DNA of 64,000 bases from Rhizobiales bacterium Y(2018). Its GTDB lineage: Bacteria; Pseudomonadota; Alphaproteobacteria; Rhizobiales; Aestuariivirgaceae. The translations under genes and the position numbers were made by a program. The stretch lies in contig SCPD01000005.1 of assembly GCA_005502925.1 (NCBI GenBank), positions 124,001 through 188,000 on the forward strand, in the 5' to 3' direction. Each line of letters opens with the position of its first letter. Position 1 is the stretch's first letter. The notes under the pieces are model-generated. The model saw only the letters and a program-made list of their open reading frames with translations. It made no database searches and had not been told where the DNA came from. This document shows, one piece after another, positions 19,013 through 27,260 of the stretch.

Positions 19013-20419
19013 CGCCCGCTCCATCGCTTCTTCGGCGAGGACCCGCGCGCCGATCTCTTGCGTCACGGTAAAGGTCATATGTGTGACCTTCCACGCGCCA
19101 TCGATCCTCCGCAGCCGCCAGTCATAGATGCCGACCGGTCGCCAAACTTCGCCATCGAGGAAATGCCGGCCATCGACGAAAGCCGAAGCGCGCGCTTCTT
19201 CACCCGTGATCGCCACCCTGACATCGGCGATCTCGTGGCGCGTCGCATCGAAGCCCGGCACGATGCCGCGCCAGGCGGCCATCAGCTCGGGCGGCGTCAT
19301 GCGCTGCGCCTCGCCGCCCCACAGGCTCGTATAGTCGACGACGATTTCGGCGGCGAAAGCACGCTCGGCCAGATCATAACTGGCGAGATCGACGGCAAGC
19401 GGAACTGATGAGACGACGGAGATAATGCGCGCATCATCCGCGCTGCCAACCGGCCCCAGCGCGCGCGGCAATGTCTTGGCGAAATGCCGCGCCGCCGCTT
19501 CGGCCGAGCGTTTCACGACCTGAGGATCGTCATAGAAGGCGAAATGATCTTCGCTCGACCAGACGAGTTCTTTCGGCGCCATCACCGCCGCATGGATTGC
19601 CTTCACATTCGAAGCGAGCGCGGCATTGTCGGAATGAACGAAGAGGCTCGGCACTTTGAGCGCCTTGGCGGCGGCGACCGAATCGTAAGTGAGCCATGGG
19701 GTCCAGCCCATCAGCGCGAAGCGGTTGTCCCATTGTACGATGCCACCGCGTTTCGGTGAGCCGTAATAATCGAAGGGCCCGACCATCGCGGCGGTCTGAT
19801 CGCTATAATCGAAGGCCTTCACATACTGCACCTCGCCGGTCTTTTCGAAAGCCTCGCGGGCTTGCGCGCCCGCTCTGAGCCGCGCGGCCACACCTTCATC
19901 ACCGCCATAGATCGCGCCGACGCTCGCTCTGTCGTGAAACCAGCCGGCGACCGCGGCATAGGATTTGAGCGGCGCGCCTTCATTGATGGCCTGCGCCGCA
20001 TAACCCGCCGAAGCGCAGACCGCGAGCACGCCGGTGCGCGCCTGGTCGACTTCCGGCAGCGTCTGGAGAAACTGCGCCGCCGCCTTGAAATCCGCGACCT
20101 TCGCGGCCGGATTTTCAAAGGCCCTGGGCTCGCCGCCCGACTCGCCGAAATTGCGGAAGTCGAAAGTAAGCGCCGCATAACCCTGCCGCGCCAACTCCTC
20201 GGCATAGTTCTTCGGCATCTGCTCCTTGACCGTGGTCCAGGAGCCGGTAACCAGAATGCCGGCGAGCTTGCGGCCTTGATGATCGGCCGGCAGATGCAGC
20301 ACGCCGGCCATGATCTCGCCGTCGCTCGTGAAGCTCACCTTGCGGGTCACGATCTCCTGGGCGGCGGCTTGCGCGGCGAAGACGATAGCCGCTAGCGCGC
20401 TGAGAAGAACTGTTTTCAT
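18992..20419 (-). CDS. Secreted alpha/beta hydrolase fused to a SnoaL/NTF2-like domain
   Basis: A 475-residue exported protein. A signal peptide (MKTVLLSALAAIVFAAQAAAQ) is followed by an alpha/beta hydrolase domain (about 25-310) with the oxyanion segment VTGSWTTVKEQ and a nucleophile elbow AVCASAGY (Cys-Ala-Ser rather than Gly-x-Ser). A His in SSEDHFAFYDD is the likely catalytic base. A second domain (about 325-465) resembles SnoaL/NTF2-like folds. The ATG at 20419 follows GGAGG. The substrate is unknown, and nothing in the neighbourhood identifies it. Confidence 0.8.
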   Translation of the reverse strand: MKTVLLSALAAIVFAAQAAAQEIVTRKVSFTSDGEIMAGVLHLPADHQGRKLAGILVTGSWTTVKEQMPKNYAEELARQGYAALTFDFRNFGESGGEPRAFENPAAKVADFKAAAQFLQTLPEVDQARTGVLAVCASAGYAAQAINEGAPLKSYAAVAGWFHDRASVGAIYGGDEGVAARLRAGAQAREAFEKTGEVQYVKAFDYSDQTAAMVGPFDYYGSPKRGGIVQWDNRFALMGWTPWLTYDSVAAAKALKVPSLFVHSDNAALASNVKAIHAAVMAPKELVWSSEDHFAFYDDPQVVKRSAEAAARHFAKTLPRALGPVGSADDARIISVVSSVPLAVDLASYDLAERAFAAEIVVDYTSLWGGEAQRMTPPELMAAWRGIVPGFDATRHEIADVRVAITGEEARASAFVDGRHFLDGEVWRPVGIYDWRLRRIDGAWKVTHMTFTVTQEIGARVLAEEAMERAKKKKAR

Positions 20420-20445
20420 TCGAACCTCCATCATTCACGCAGACG

Positions 20446-20556
20446 CCCTCACCTTGAGGTGCGAGCGCAGCGAGCCTCGAAGGGTGTGTCGCAGCGCTGT
20501 CGCTCTATCCTGATGGATGCTTCGAGGGCCGCTTCGCGGCCACCTCAGCATGAGGG
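20446..20556. repeat. Intergenic inverted-repeat element
   Basis: Outer arms CCCTCA...TGAGGTG and CACCTCA...TGAGGG pair, as do inner CCTCGAAG and CTTCGAGG, around a G+C-rich centre. It fills most of the gap between the hydrolase and the araC gene and resembles the short palindromic elements common between rhizobial genes. No gene is seen here. Confidence 0.65.
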
Positions 20557-20617
20557 ACGGTGAGAGATGATCGTGCCCGAGGCGCGGCCCCAGCGGAGGC
20601 GCCGATCTTGCTTTTGA

Positions 20618-21424
20618 CTAGGTGATCCTTGCGCTTCTGAAAGCGCCGGGCGGGGCGCCGAACTGGCGCTTGAACAACGCGGCGAAACGCGAAGCGTCTT
20701 TGTAGCCGAGAGACCAGGCGATATCGGCAATAGGCCGGCGTGTCGTCGCGATCATCTCCTTGGCGAGGCTGAGGCGACGAAGTGTGAGATAGGCATGCGG
20801 CGGCAAACCCGTCGCGGCCTTGAAGCGGCGCAGGAAATGATAGGGGCTCATGCCGGCGATGCCGGCGAGCAAATCGAGCGAGAGGTCTTCCGCCAGATGC
20901 GCGTCGATGAAAGCCCGCGCGCGGGCGATGCGCACATCTTGTCCTCTGTCAGGATCGGCGAAGAGGCGTCGATGCGCCAGTTGCGCGGCCAGTGTGACGG
21001 TGAGGCTTTCGCGATAGAGCGCCGGCGCCTCTGCCTCCGCCGCATGCAGCGCAAAGATGAGCTCGGCGGTCAATGGATCGAGCGTTCCGACCGAATGATC
21101 GGCGATCTCATCGATCTCGTTGTGGGCGAACAGCGTAGTGGGCAGGCTCACATTGATGATCGCCTGCGGGCCCTTCCAGCTGCAGCGTCCCTCGAGGCCG
21201 GCGGGAAAGATCCAGCCGGAGCCTGGCTGCAACGGCAATTCGCGCGCGCGGTCGCTGTCATAAGCGCCCCAATGGCCGGGCTGCGCCAGGAGCACCAGGC
21301 CGACGGTCAACTCAGTGAAGCGGAAGCGGCCTTCGCCCGCCGCGAAGCGATGATGCGCCGACGCCGCATTGGCCCAGTTCCTGACGCCGGGTTCGAGCCG
21401 GCCCATGCGATGGGTGAAATCCAT
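20618..21424 (-). CDS. AraC family transcriptional regulator
   Basis: A roughly 268-residue AraC regulator. An N-terminal cupin-like sensor region is followed by two C-terminal helix-turn-helix units from about residue 170: LSLDLLAGIAGMSPYHFLRRFKAATG and PIADIAWSLGYKDASRFAALFKRQFG, ending in PGAFR. A GTG at 21457 would add 11 residues; neither start has a strong Shine-Dalgarno site. The neighbouring MFS gene lies upstream on the same strand, so they may be functionally linked. Confidence 0.88.
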   Translation of the reverse strand: MDFTHRMGRLEPGVRNWANAASAHHRFAAGEGRFRFTELTVGLVLLAQPGHWGAYDSDRARELPLQPGSGWIFPAGLEGRCSWKGPQAIINVSLPTTLFAHNEIDEIADHSVGTLDPLTAELIFALHAAEAEAPALYRESLTVTLAAQLAHRRLFADPDRGQDVRIARARAFIDAHLAEDLSLDLLAGIAGMSPYHFLRRFKAATGLPPHAYLTLRRLSLAKEMIATTRRPIADIAWSLGYKDASRFAALFKRQFGAPPGAFRSARIT

Positions 21425-21474
21425 GTCGCGATTTTCCCACGCTTCGCGGCCGATCACCCATCACAAAAGCGCGA

Positions 21475-22644
21475 TCATGTTTTCCGGACCCGCGCCGTGT
21501 AACGGCCGGCGAGCAGCGTGAGCCCGATGGCGAGGATGAGGAAGACGGCGGCGACCGGCGCCAGATGGGTCAGCTCGTGATTGGCGATGAGGCGCGCGCC
21601 GGTGGCGGCGCCGATCGCCTGGCCCAGATAGATGGTCGAGGTGTTGAGCGCTACCGAGGCCGAGGCCAGCGCCGGCGCATGGACGATGAGGCGGCTCTGC
21701 TGCAGCGAGTTGGACGAGAAGGTGCCGAGCCCCCACAAGGCTACGCTGATGGCGGCGCCGGCGATGACACCGAAGCTCGACCAGAAGACGACGAGGCCCA
21801 GAAGAATGGTGCCGAGGGCGCAGAGGATGAGCCTCTCGACGCCGAGCTTGCCGACGAAGCGCGCGGCGAGGAAATTGCCGGTGACACCGGCGAGACCGAA
21901 ACCCGCGAGGAGCAGCGCGATCACGCCCGGCGAGGCGCCGAGCACGTCCTTGTAGATCACCACCAGATAACCCGAGAGGGTGAACTGACCGGAGCCCGAG
22001 GCGAGCGTGACCAGGAGAATGAGAATGAGCACCGGATCGAAGAACACCGCGCGCCAGGTCGAGAGCGACATGGGCGGCAGAGCGAGCCCCTTGGGCAGCG
22101 TGCGCCAGACGAGGACCGCCGAGACGAGCGCCAGGACCGCCATCAGCGCATAGGCCGTGCGCCAGCCGGCATAGGCGGCGATGAGGCTGCCGCACGGCAT
22201 GCCGGCGACCGAGGCGATCGACCAGCCGATGAAGATGAAGGCGACGGCGGCGGCGCGTTTGTCCGGCGGCAGCATGAGACCGACGGTCGCCGCCGCCTGC
22301 GGCGTGAAGATCGCGGCCGAGATCACGGTCGCGGCGCGTAAGGCCACGAGGCTGGTGAAATCCGGGGCGAGGGCCGAAAGCCCATGGCCTACCGCATAGA
22401 AGGCGAGCGAACCCGCCAGCAGCACGCGCCGGTCGATCCGGCTGGTGAACATGGCGAGCACAGGCGCGCCGAAGCCGCAAACCAAGCCTCCGACGATCAG
22501 CAGGAGGCCGGCGGTCGCCGGGCTGACGCCGAGGCCTGCCGAAAGGTCATTCAGCATGCCGGCGGGCAGGATCACACCGGTGCCGATGATGAAATTCCCG
22601 GCAAACAGAGCCCACAAAGCCAGCCGGTTCGAATCTTGGGTCAT
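21475..22644 (-). CDS. MFS transporter, DHA1-like (AraJ/YdhP type)
   Basis: A 389-residue, 12-segment major facilitator. The pattern PAGMLNDLSAGLGVSPATAGLLLIVGG at the first loop and FTSRIDRRVLL are typical of the arabinose-efflux/DHA1 group. Substrates of this branch are usually unknown sugars or drugs. It is 50 bases upstream of the araC gene on the same strand; AraC regulators often control an adjacent MFS exporter. Confidence 0.9.
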   Translation of the reverse strand: MTQDSNRLALWALFAGNFIIGTGVILPAGMLNDLSAGLGVSPATAGLLLIVGGLVCGFGAPVLAMFTSRIDRRVLLAGSLAFYAVGHGLSALAPDFTSLVALRAATVISAAIFTPQAAATVGLMLPPDKRAAAVAFIFIGWSIASVAGMPCGSLIAAYAGWRTAYALMAVLALVSAVLVWRTLPKGLALPPMSLSTWRAVFFDPVLILILLVTLASGSGQFTLSGYLVVIYKDVLGASPGVIALLLAGFGLAGVTGNFLAARFVGKLGVERLILCALGTILLGLVVFWSSFGVIAGAAISVALWGLGTFSSNSLQQSRLIVHAPALASASVALNTSTIYLGQAIGAATGARLIANHELTHLAPVAAVFLILAIGLTLLAGRYTARVRKT

Positions 22645-22788
22645 TCCGGACTATCGGCGCGGCACGGGGGCGCGGTAAATCGCCGCCCGAGCATGCCAGC
22701 CCCGATCTCGCACATGCGAAATGCACTTGCCCAAGCAACAGGCACGATATAGGCTCCCACGCCTTTACCAAATGGGTAGTAGATTAAC

Positions 22789-23664
22789 ATGCAGATCAAC
22801 AAAGTCGGCGTAATCGGCGCCGGTCAGATGGGCAACGGTATCGCCCATGTGTGCGCCCTTGCCGGCTTCCAGGTCCTTCTCAACGACGTCAGCAAGGACA
22901 GGATCGAGGCCGGGCTCGCCACGATCAACGGCAATCTCTCGCGTCAGGTCAAGTCCGGCAAGATCACCGAGGCGCAGCGCGACGGCGCCCTCAAGAATAT
23001 CGGCGCGGCACCCTCCTACGAGGATTTCGGCGCCTGCGACCTGGTGATCGAAAGCGCCGTCGAGGACGAGGCGGTCAAGCGCAAGATCTTCACCGCCGTC
23101 TGCCCGCATCTCTCCGACACGGCCGTGCTCGGCACCAACACCTCGTCGATCTCGATCACCAGGCTCGCCGCCTCGACCGACCGGCCGGAAAAATTCATGG
23201 GCATCCACTTCATGAATCCGGTGCCGCTCATGGAGCTGGTCGAGCTCATCCGCGGCATCGCCACCGATGAGCAGACCTTCAACTCGGTCAAGGAATTCTC
23301 GCTGCACCTGAAGAAGACCATCGCGGTCGCCGAGGATTTCCCGGCCTTCATCGTCAACCGCATCCTGATGCCGATGATCAACGAGGCGGTCTATACGCTG
23401 TATGAAGGCGTCGGCAATGTCGAAGCCATCGACCTGTCGATGAAGCTCGGCGCGCATCACCCGATGGGGCCGCTCGAGCTCGCCGACTTCATCGGCCTCG
23501 ATACCTGCCTGTCGATCATGCAGGTGCTCTATGAAGGGCTCGCCGACTCGAAATACCGTCCCTGCCCGCTTCTCGTGAAATATGTCGAGGCCGGCTGGCT
23601 CGGCCGCAAGACCAATCGCGGCTTCTACGACTATCGCGGCGAAAAGCCGGTGCCGACGCGGTAA
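22789..23664 (+). CDS. 3-hydroxybutyryl-CoA dehydrogenase
   Basis: A 291-residue NAD(P)-dependent dehydrogenase. The Rossmann motif VGVIGAGQMGNGIAHVCALAG begins at residue 5, the catalytic His lies in GIHFMNPVPLMELVELIRG, and the C-terminal domain contains HPMGPLELADFIGLDTCL. The enzyme interconverts acetoacetyl-CoA and 3-hydroxybutyryl-CoA. It works with etfAB (17.3-19.0 kb) and the PHB genes (50.7-53.5 kb). The ribosome-binding site is weak. Confidence 0.95.
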   Translation: MQINKVGVIGAGQMGNGIAHVCALAGFQVLLNDVSKDRIEAGLATINGNLSRQVKSGKITEAQRDGALKNIGAAPSYEDFGACDLVIESAVEDEAVKRKIFTAVCPHLSDTAVLGTNTSSISITRLAASTDRPEKFMGIHFMNPVPLMELVELIRGIATDEQTFNSVKEFSLHLKKTIAVAEDFPAFIVNRILMPMINEAVYTLYEGVGNVEAIDLSMKLGAHHPMGPLELADFIGLDTCLSIMQVLYEGLADSKYRPCPLLVKYVEAGWLGRKTNRGFYDYRGEKPVPTR

Positions 23665-23666
23665 TC

Positions 23667-23697
23667 TTGCCCTCGCCCCGCGAAGCGGGAAGAGGGG
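23667..23697. repeat. Short palindromic element, CCCTC-GCCCCGCGAAGCGGG type
   Basis: CCCTCGCCCCGCGAAGCGGG followed by AAGAGGG forms a hairpin directly after the stop of the dehydrogenase gene. A nearly identical copy is at 25936-25963. It probably also ends transcription between convergent genes. Confidence 0.7.
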
Positions 23698-23705
23698 GTA
23701 AAGGA

Positions 23706-24341
23706 TTACTTCTCCGCCAGCGCCGCTTTGATCAGCGCCTTCGCGTCGGGTGAATCCCATTCGGCGGGGCCGGCGAGGCGGCCGATCTCGCGGCCTTCGC
23801 GGTCGATGAGGATCGACGACGGCAGACCCACCGCCTGGAATTTGCTTAAGCTCTCGGTCGAGGGATCGGCATAGAGCTTGAGCGCCGTGGCGCCGACCTC
23901 TTTCAAAAACTTGCCCGAGGCCTCGAGCCCCTTGCGGTCGACGGCGATGGCGACGACTTCAAATTCGGGTGAACCCATTTCGGTCTGGAGCTTCGCCAGC
24001 GACGGCATTTCCTCACGGCAGGGCGCGCACCAGGTGGCCCACAGATTGACCAGCACGACGCGGCCCTTCCACGCCTTGAGCGAGGTTTCGCCGCCATTTT
24101 CCGGCAGGAAGCCGATCTCCGGCGTGGGCTTGCGGTCGGCCTTGACCACGAAGGCGGTCATGGTGCCGGTCGACAGGGCCTTGGTGACGGCATTCTGCGG
24201 CGCAGGCGTGCCGGTCTGGGCCGCAGGAGGCTCGACCTTGCCATCGCCTTCCCCCTTCAAGTAAACCCCGAAGGCTGCGGCGATCGCCGCGAGGGCTACG
24301 ACCAGGAGTGCGGGCTTCAGGTTGCGGGCTTTTTCACTCAT
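23706..24341 (-). CDS. tlpA: Thiol:disulfide interchange protein TlpA
   Basis: About 211 residues. A membrane anchor ([23 protein letters not shown]) precedes a periplasmic thioredoxin-like domain with the redox motif WCAPC in [19 protein letters not shown], and cis-Pro in [11 protein letters not shown]. TlpA reduces periplasmic cysteines for cytochrome c and Cu-A centre assembly. It diverges from argH, a common rhizobial arrangement. Start at 24341 (MSEKARN) is preferred to 24353 because the latter leaves only 14 bases to the argH ATG. Confidence 0.93.
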   Translation of the reverse strand: MSEKARNLKPALLVVALAAIAAAFGVYLKGEGDGKVEPPAAQTGTPAPQNAVTKALSTGTMTAFVVKADRKPTPEIGFLPENGGETSLKAWKGRVVLVNLWATWCAPCREEMPSLAKLQTEMGSPEFEVVAIAVDRKGLEASGKFLKEVGATALKLYADPSTESLSKFQAVGLPSSILIDREGREIGRLAGPAEWDSPDAKALIKAALAEK

Positions 24342-24367
24342 TCGGGAATCCATTAGCGAGGCGGGTC

Positions 24368-25759
24368 ATGACCAACAAGATGTGGGGCGGCAGGTTCGAG
24401 AGCGCGCCCGACGCCATCATGGAAGAGATCAACGCCTCCATCGGCTTTGACCAGAGATTGTTCGCGCAGGACATCAGAGGGTCGCTCGCCCATGCCAAAA
24501 TGCTTGCCGAACAAGGCATCATCTCCAAGTCGGACGCGGCTGAAATAAGGCGGGGACTGGAGAAGGTGCAAGCCGAAATCGAAAGCGGCGCCTTCACTTT
24601 TTCGCGTGGTCTCGAAGACATCCACATGAATGTCGAGCAGCGCCTGAAGGATCTGATCGGCCCGGCGGCCGGGCGCCTCCACACCGCGCGCTCGCGCAAT
24701 GACCAGGTGGCGACCGATTTCCGCCTCTATATCCGCGATGTCTGCGACCATCTGGACGGGCAGCTGCACAACCTGCAGCTGGCGCTCGCCACCAAGGCCG
24801 AGGCGCATTCAGCGACCATCATGCCGGGCTTCACCCATCTGCAGGTGGCGCAGCCCGTGACCTTCGGTCATCACCTTCTCGCTTATGTCGAGATGCTCGC
24901 GCGCGATCGCAGCCGCATCGCCGATGCGAGGAAGCGCATGAACGAGTCGCCCTTGGGCGCCGCCGCCCTTGCCGGCACGTCCTTCCCCATCGATCGCAAC
25001 ATGACGGCGAAGGAGCTGGGCTTCGACCGGCCGATGCGCAATTCGCTCGACGCGGTGGCGGATCGCGATTTCGTGCTGGAACTTCTCGCCGCGGCGACGA
25101 TCGCCGCCATGCATCTCTCGCGGCTCGCCGAGGAGATCGTCATCTGGTGCTCGGCGCAGTTCCGCTTCGTGACGCTGTCCGACAAATTCACCACCGGCTC
25201 GTCGATCATGCCGCAGAAGCGCAACCCCGACGCGGCCGAATTGATCCGCGCCAAGCCGGGTCGCATTCTCGGCGCCTTCTCCTCCTTGCTGGTGGTGATG
25301 AAGGGCCTGCCGCTCACCTATTCGAAGGACATGCAGGAGGACAAGGAGCCGACCTTCGACGCGATCGACAATCTCTCGCTCGCCATTGCCGCGATGACCG
25401 GCATGATCAAGGACCTCGAGCCCAATGCCAAGGCGATGCGCGCTTCGGCGGCGCAGGGTTTCGCCACCGCCACCGACCTTGCCGACTGGCTGGTGCGGGC
25501 GCTCGGCCTGCCCTTCCGCGACGCGCATCATGTGACGGGCGCGCTGGTGGCGCTGGCCGAGAAGAAGAATTGCGAGCTCGGTTCGTTGAGCCTCACCGAC
25601 ATGCACAGCGTCAACGACAAGATCACCACCGATGTCTACAAGGTGCTCTCGGTCGAAAACTCCGTCGCCTCACGCGTGAGCCTCGGCGGCACGGCGCCCA
25701 AGAATGTCGCGCGTGAAGCGGCGCGCTGGCTGAAGGCGCTCGCGAAGCAGGGGAATTAG
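24368..25759 (+). CDS. argH: Argininosuccinate lyase
   Basis: A 463-residue enzyme that splits argininosuccinate to arginine and fumarate. It begins [11 protein letters not shown], as usual for the family, and carries the [17 protein letters not shown] segment and the fumarase/aspartase signature [12 protein letters not shown] with the catalytic Ser loop. The ATG at 24368 follows GAGGCGGGTC. In related genomes a small lipoprotein gene and lysA follow directly; here about 4 kb of other genes intervene. Confidence 0.97.
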   Translation: MTNKMWGGRFESAPDAIMEEINASIGFDQRLFAQDIRGSLAHAKMLAEQGIISKSDAAEIRRGLEKVQAEIESGAFTFSRGLEDIHMNVEQRLKDLIGPAAGRLHTARSRNDQVATDFRLYIRDVCDHLDGQLHNLQLALATKAEAHSATIMPGFTHLQVAQPVTFGHHLLAYVEMLARDRSRIADARKRMNESPLGAAALAGTSFPIDRNMTAKELGFDRPMRNSLDAVADRDFVLELLAAATIAAMHLSRLAEEIVIWCSAQFRFVTLSDKFTTGSSIMPQKRNPDAAELIRAKPGRILGAFSSLLVVMKGLPLTYSKDMQEDKEPTFDAIDNLSLAIAAMTGMIKDLEPNAKAMRASAAQGFATATDLADWLVRALGLPFRDAHHVTGALVALAEKKNCELGSLSLTDMHSVNDKITTDVYKVLSVENSVASRVSLGGTAPKNVAREAARWLKALAKQGN

Positions 25760-25834
25760 CCGCGCATCTGCAGGGGAAATCTGCAGCGGATGTGCAGGGG
25801 ATTAGCAGCGGATCTACAGGGATCTGCAGGGAAT
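25748..25834. repeat. Degenerate tandem repeat at the argH 3' end
   Basis: Five or six imperfect units related to TCTGCAGGGGAA/TTAGCAGCGGA run from the last argH codons into the intergenic space. Units are about 11-14 bases and unevenly spaced, so this is not a CRISPR. No function is apparent. The rest of the 267-base gap holds one short palindrome and a promoter. Confidence 0.6.
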
Positions 25835-25935
25835 TCCGAAATTCCGCTGTTCTTGGGGTTCCGCTTTATCATCTGATCACCCGTCAAAATTCAGCACTGC
25901 GCCCGACCAACCACGCTCCAGTACGCGAAAGCAAC

Positions 25936-25963
25936 ACCCTCGCCCCGCGAAGCGGGGAGAGGG
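25936..25963. repeat. Short palindromic element, second copy
   Basis: Near-identical to 23667-23697: CCCTCGCCCCGCGAAGCGGG followed by GAGAGGG. It sits immediately upstream of the promoter of the hydrolase-marR operon and could separate it from argH transcription. Confidence 0.7.
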
Positions 25964-25967
25964 TTAC

Positions 25968-25996
25968 TTGACAGTATGCTGTCGTTTATCTATATT
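25968..25996 (+). promoter_or_regulatory. Promoter of the hydrolase-marR-cyclase operon
   Basis: A consensus-like sigma-70 promoter: TTGACA (25968-25973), 17-base spacer, TATATT (25991-25996). It is one of the best promoters in the window. Two palindromic operators overlap it. Confidence 0.75.
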
Positions 25997-26011
25997 GACA
26001 GCATCCTGTCA
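25969..26011. promoter_or_regulatory. Paired MarR-type operators TGACAG-N4-CTGTCA
   Basis: Two palindromes, TGACAG-TATG-CTGTCG (25969-25984) and TGACAG-CATC-CTGTCA (25996-26011), are 27 bp apart centre to centre. The first overlaps the -35 and spacer; the second overlaps the -10 end and the expected transcription start. This is the classic layout for self-repression by the MarR protein encoded two genes... that is, directly after the hydrolase, in the same operon. Confidence 0.7.
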
Positions 26012-26026
26012 TATCTGGAGATCGCC

Positions 26027-26797
26027 ATGACCCCTACTTTCATTGACACCCCGCAGGGCCGCCTTGCCGTCTATGAGAAAGGCCAGGGCGCCGGCCTGCC
26101 GGTATTGTTCCTGCACGCCGATTCCGGCCGCGCCCGGCAATGGGACGAGGTTTTGGAGCGGATCGGCGCCGAGCGTCCGGTGATCGCTCTCGATTCACGC
26201 GGCAGCGGCGCCAGTGCCGAGGCGAAGGACGGCGACTACTCCTATGATGGCCGCGCCGCCGATATCGACGCCGTGGCGAAGGCCCGCAAGCTCGAGCGCT
26301 TCGTCATCGTGGCCCATTCCGGCAGCGGCGCCGCGGCGCTGATCTATGCCGCCCGCCATCCCGGCCGGGTGGCGGGCCTCTTCCTCCTCGATCCCGCCAC
26401 CGATCCGCGCGCTTTTCCGCAAGCGGTCCGCGACGGCATCGTCAGCGGGCTCGAAGGTCCACAGAGCCTCGACTTCCAGAAGCAGTTCTATGCGACGATC
26501 GCCGGCGGCAATACGAAGACGCAAGCCCGCGTGCTGGCCGATTGCGAAACGGTGGCGCCGGCCGCACGGCTGGGCTTCGGCAAGGCTTTCGCGGCCTGGA
26601 ACCCGGAACCGGCGCTCGATGCCTGGACGGGTCCGATCTTTATCCTGAGCAGCGAGGCTTCCGACAACCCGGCGGCGCTCTATCGGCTGCGCCCAGACAT
26701 TCCGCATGAGGTGGTGAAGGGCACGGGCCACTGGCTTCAGCTCGACGCGCCCGATATCGTGGCCGATGCTATTCGCCGTTTCATCGCCGGGATCTGA
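26027..26797 (+). CDS. Alpha/beta fold hydrolase
   Basis: A 256-residue cytosolic alpha/beta hydrolase. Visible are the oxyanion strand VLFLHADSGRARQWDEVL, the nucleophile elbow VIVAHSGSGAAAL (Ala-His-Ser-Gly-Ser rather than the usual Gly-His-Ser-x-Gly), and the terminal catalytic His in GTGHWLQLDAP. ATG 26027 has TGGAG upstream; an in-frame ATG at 25976 would lie inside the operators. It heads an operon with a MarR regulator, suggesting a xenobiotic or signal-molecule ester/lactone as substrate, but this is inference. Confidence 0.88.
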   Translation: MTPTFIDTPQGRLAVYEKGQGAGLPVLFLHADSGRARQWDEVLERIGAERPVIALDSRGSGASAEAKDGDYSYDGRAADIDAVAKARKLERFVIVAHSGSGAAALIYAARHPGRVAGLFLLDPATDPRAFPQAVRDGIVSGLEGPQSLDFQKQFYATIAGGNTKTQARVLADCETVAPAARLGFGKAFAAWNPEPALDAWTGPIFILSSEASDNPAALYRLRPDIPHEVVKGTGHWLQLDAPDIVADAIRRFIAGI

Positions 26798-26801
26798 GCC
26801 A

Positions 26802-27260
26802 GTGCCCCTTGAGAAGACCGAAGCCGCAAAGCTTCTGACCGAGATCGTGCTGCTGACCTTTCGTCTCGAAGGCGGCTTCCTTAGCGCCGCCGACAAGATC
26901 TCAGGCCCGGCCGGCCTCACCGCGGCGCGCTGGAAAGTGCTGGGCGCGGTGCTGTATGAGAAACGCAGCGTCGCCGAGATCGGCCGCGTGATGGGCCTCG
27001 CCCGCCAGAGCGTGCAACGCCTGGCCGACATTCTGGTCAGCGAGGGCCTCGCCGCCTACGAGGACAACCCGGCGCATAAATCGGCAAAGCTGCTGGCGCC
27101 GACAGAGGAAGGTTACGCCCGCATAGCCAGGCTCGCCGACCGCCAGACCGGCTGGGCCAATCGCGCCAGCCAAGGCATCGACGCAGCCGAGCTCGCCGCC
27201 ACGCGCGACATGCTGGCCCGCCTCATCACCCATGTCGAAGCGACGGATGTGCCCGCATGA
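26802..27260 (+). CDS. MarR family transcriptional regulator
   Basis: A 152-residue winged-helix regulator starting with GTG 4 bases after the hydrolase stop. The DNA-binding region is LTAARWKVLGAVLYEKRSVAEIGRVMGLARQSVQRLADILVSEGLAAYEDNP (about 39-90), flanked by dimerisation helices. It probably binds the paired TGACAG-N4-CTGTCA sites at the operon promoter and is released by a small ligand, perhaps the hydrolase substrate. Its stop overlaps the start of the cyclase gene (ATGA). Confidence 0.88.
   Translation: MPLEKTEAAKLLTEIVLLTFRLEGGFLSAADKISGPAGLTAARWKVLGAVLYEKRSVAEIGRVMGLARQSVQRLADILVSEGLAAYEDNPAHKSAKLLAPTEEGYARIARLADRQTGWANRASQGIDAAELAATRDMLARLITHVEATDVPA

Noticed and set aside
25748-25834. 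CRISPR-like array
   Set aside because: Units are short, imperfect and without unique spacers of regular length.
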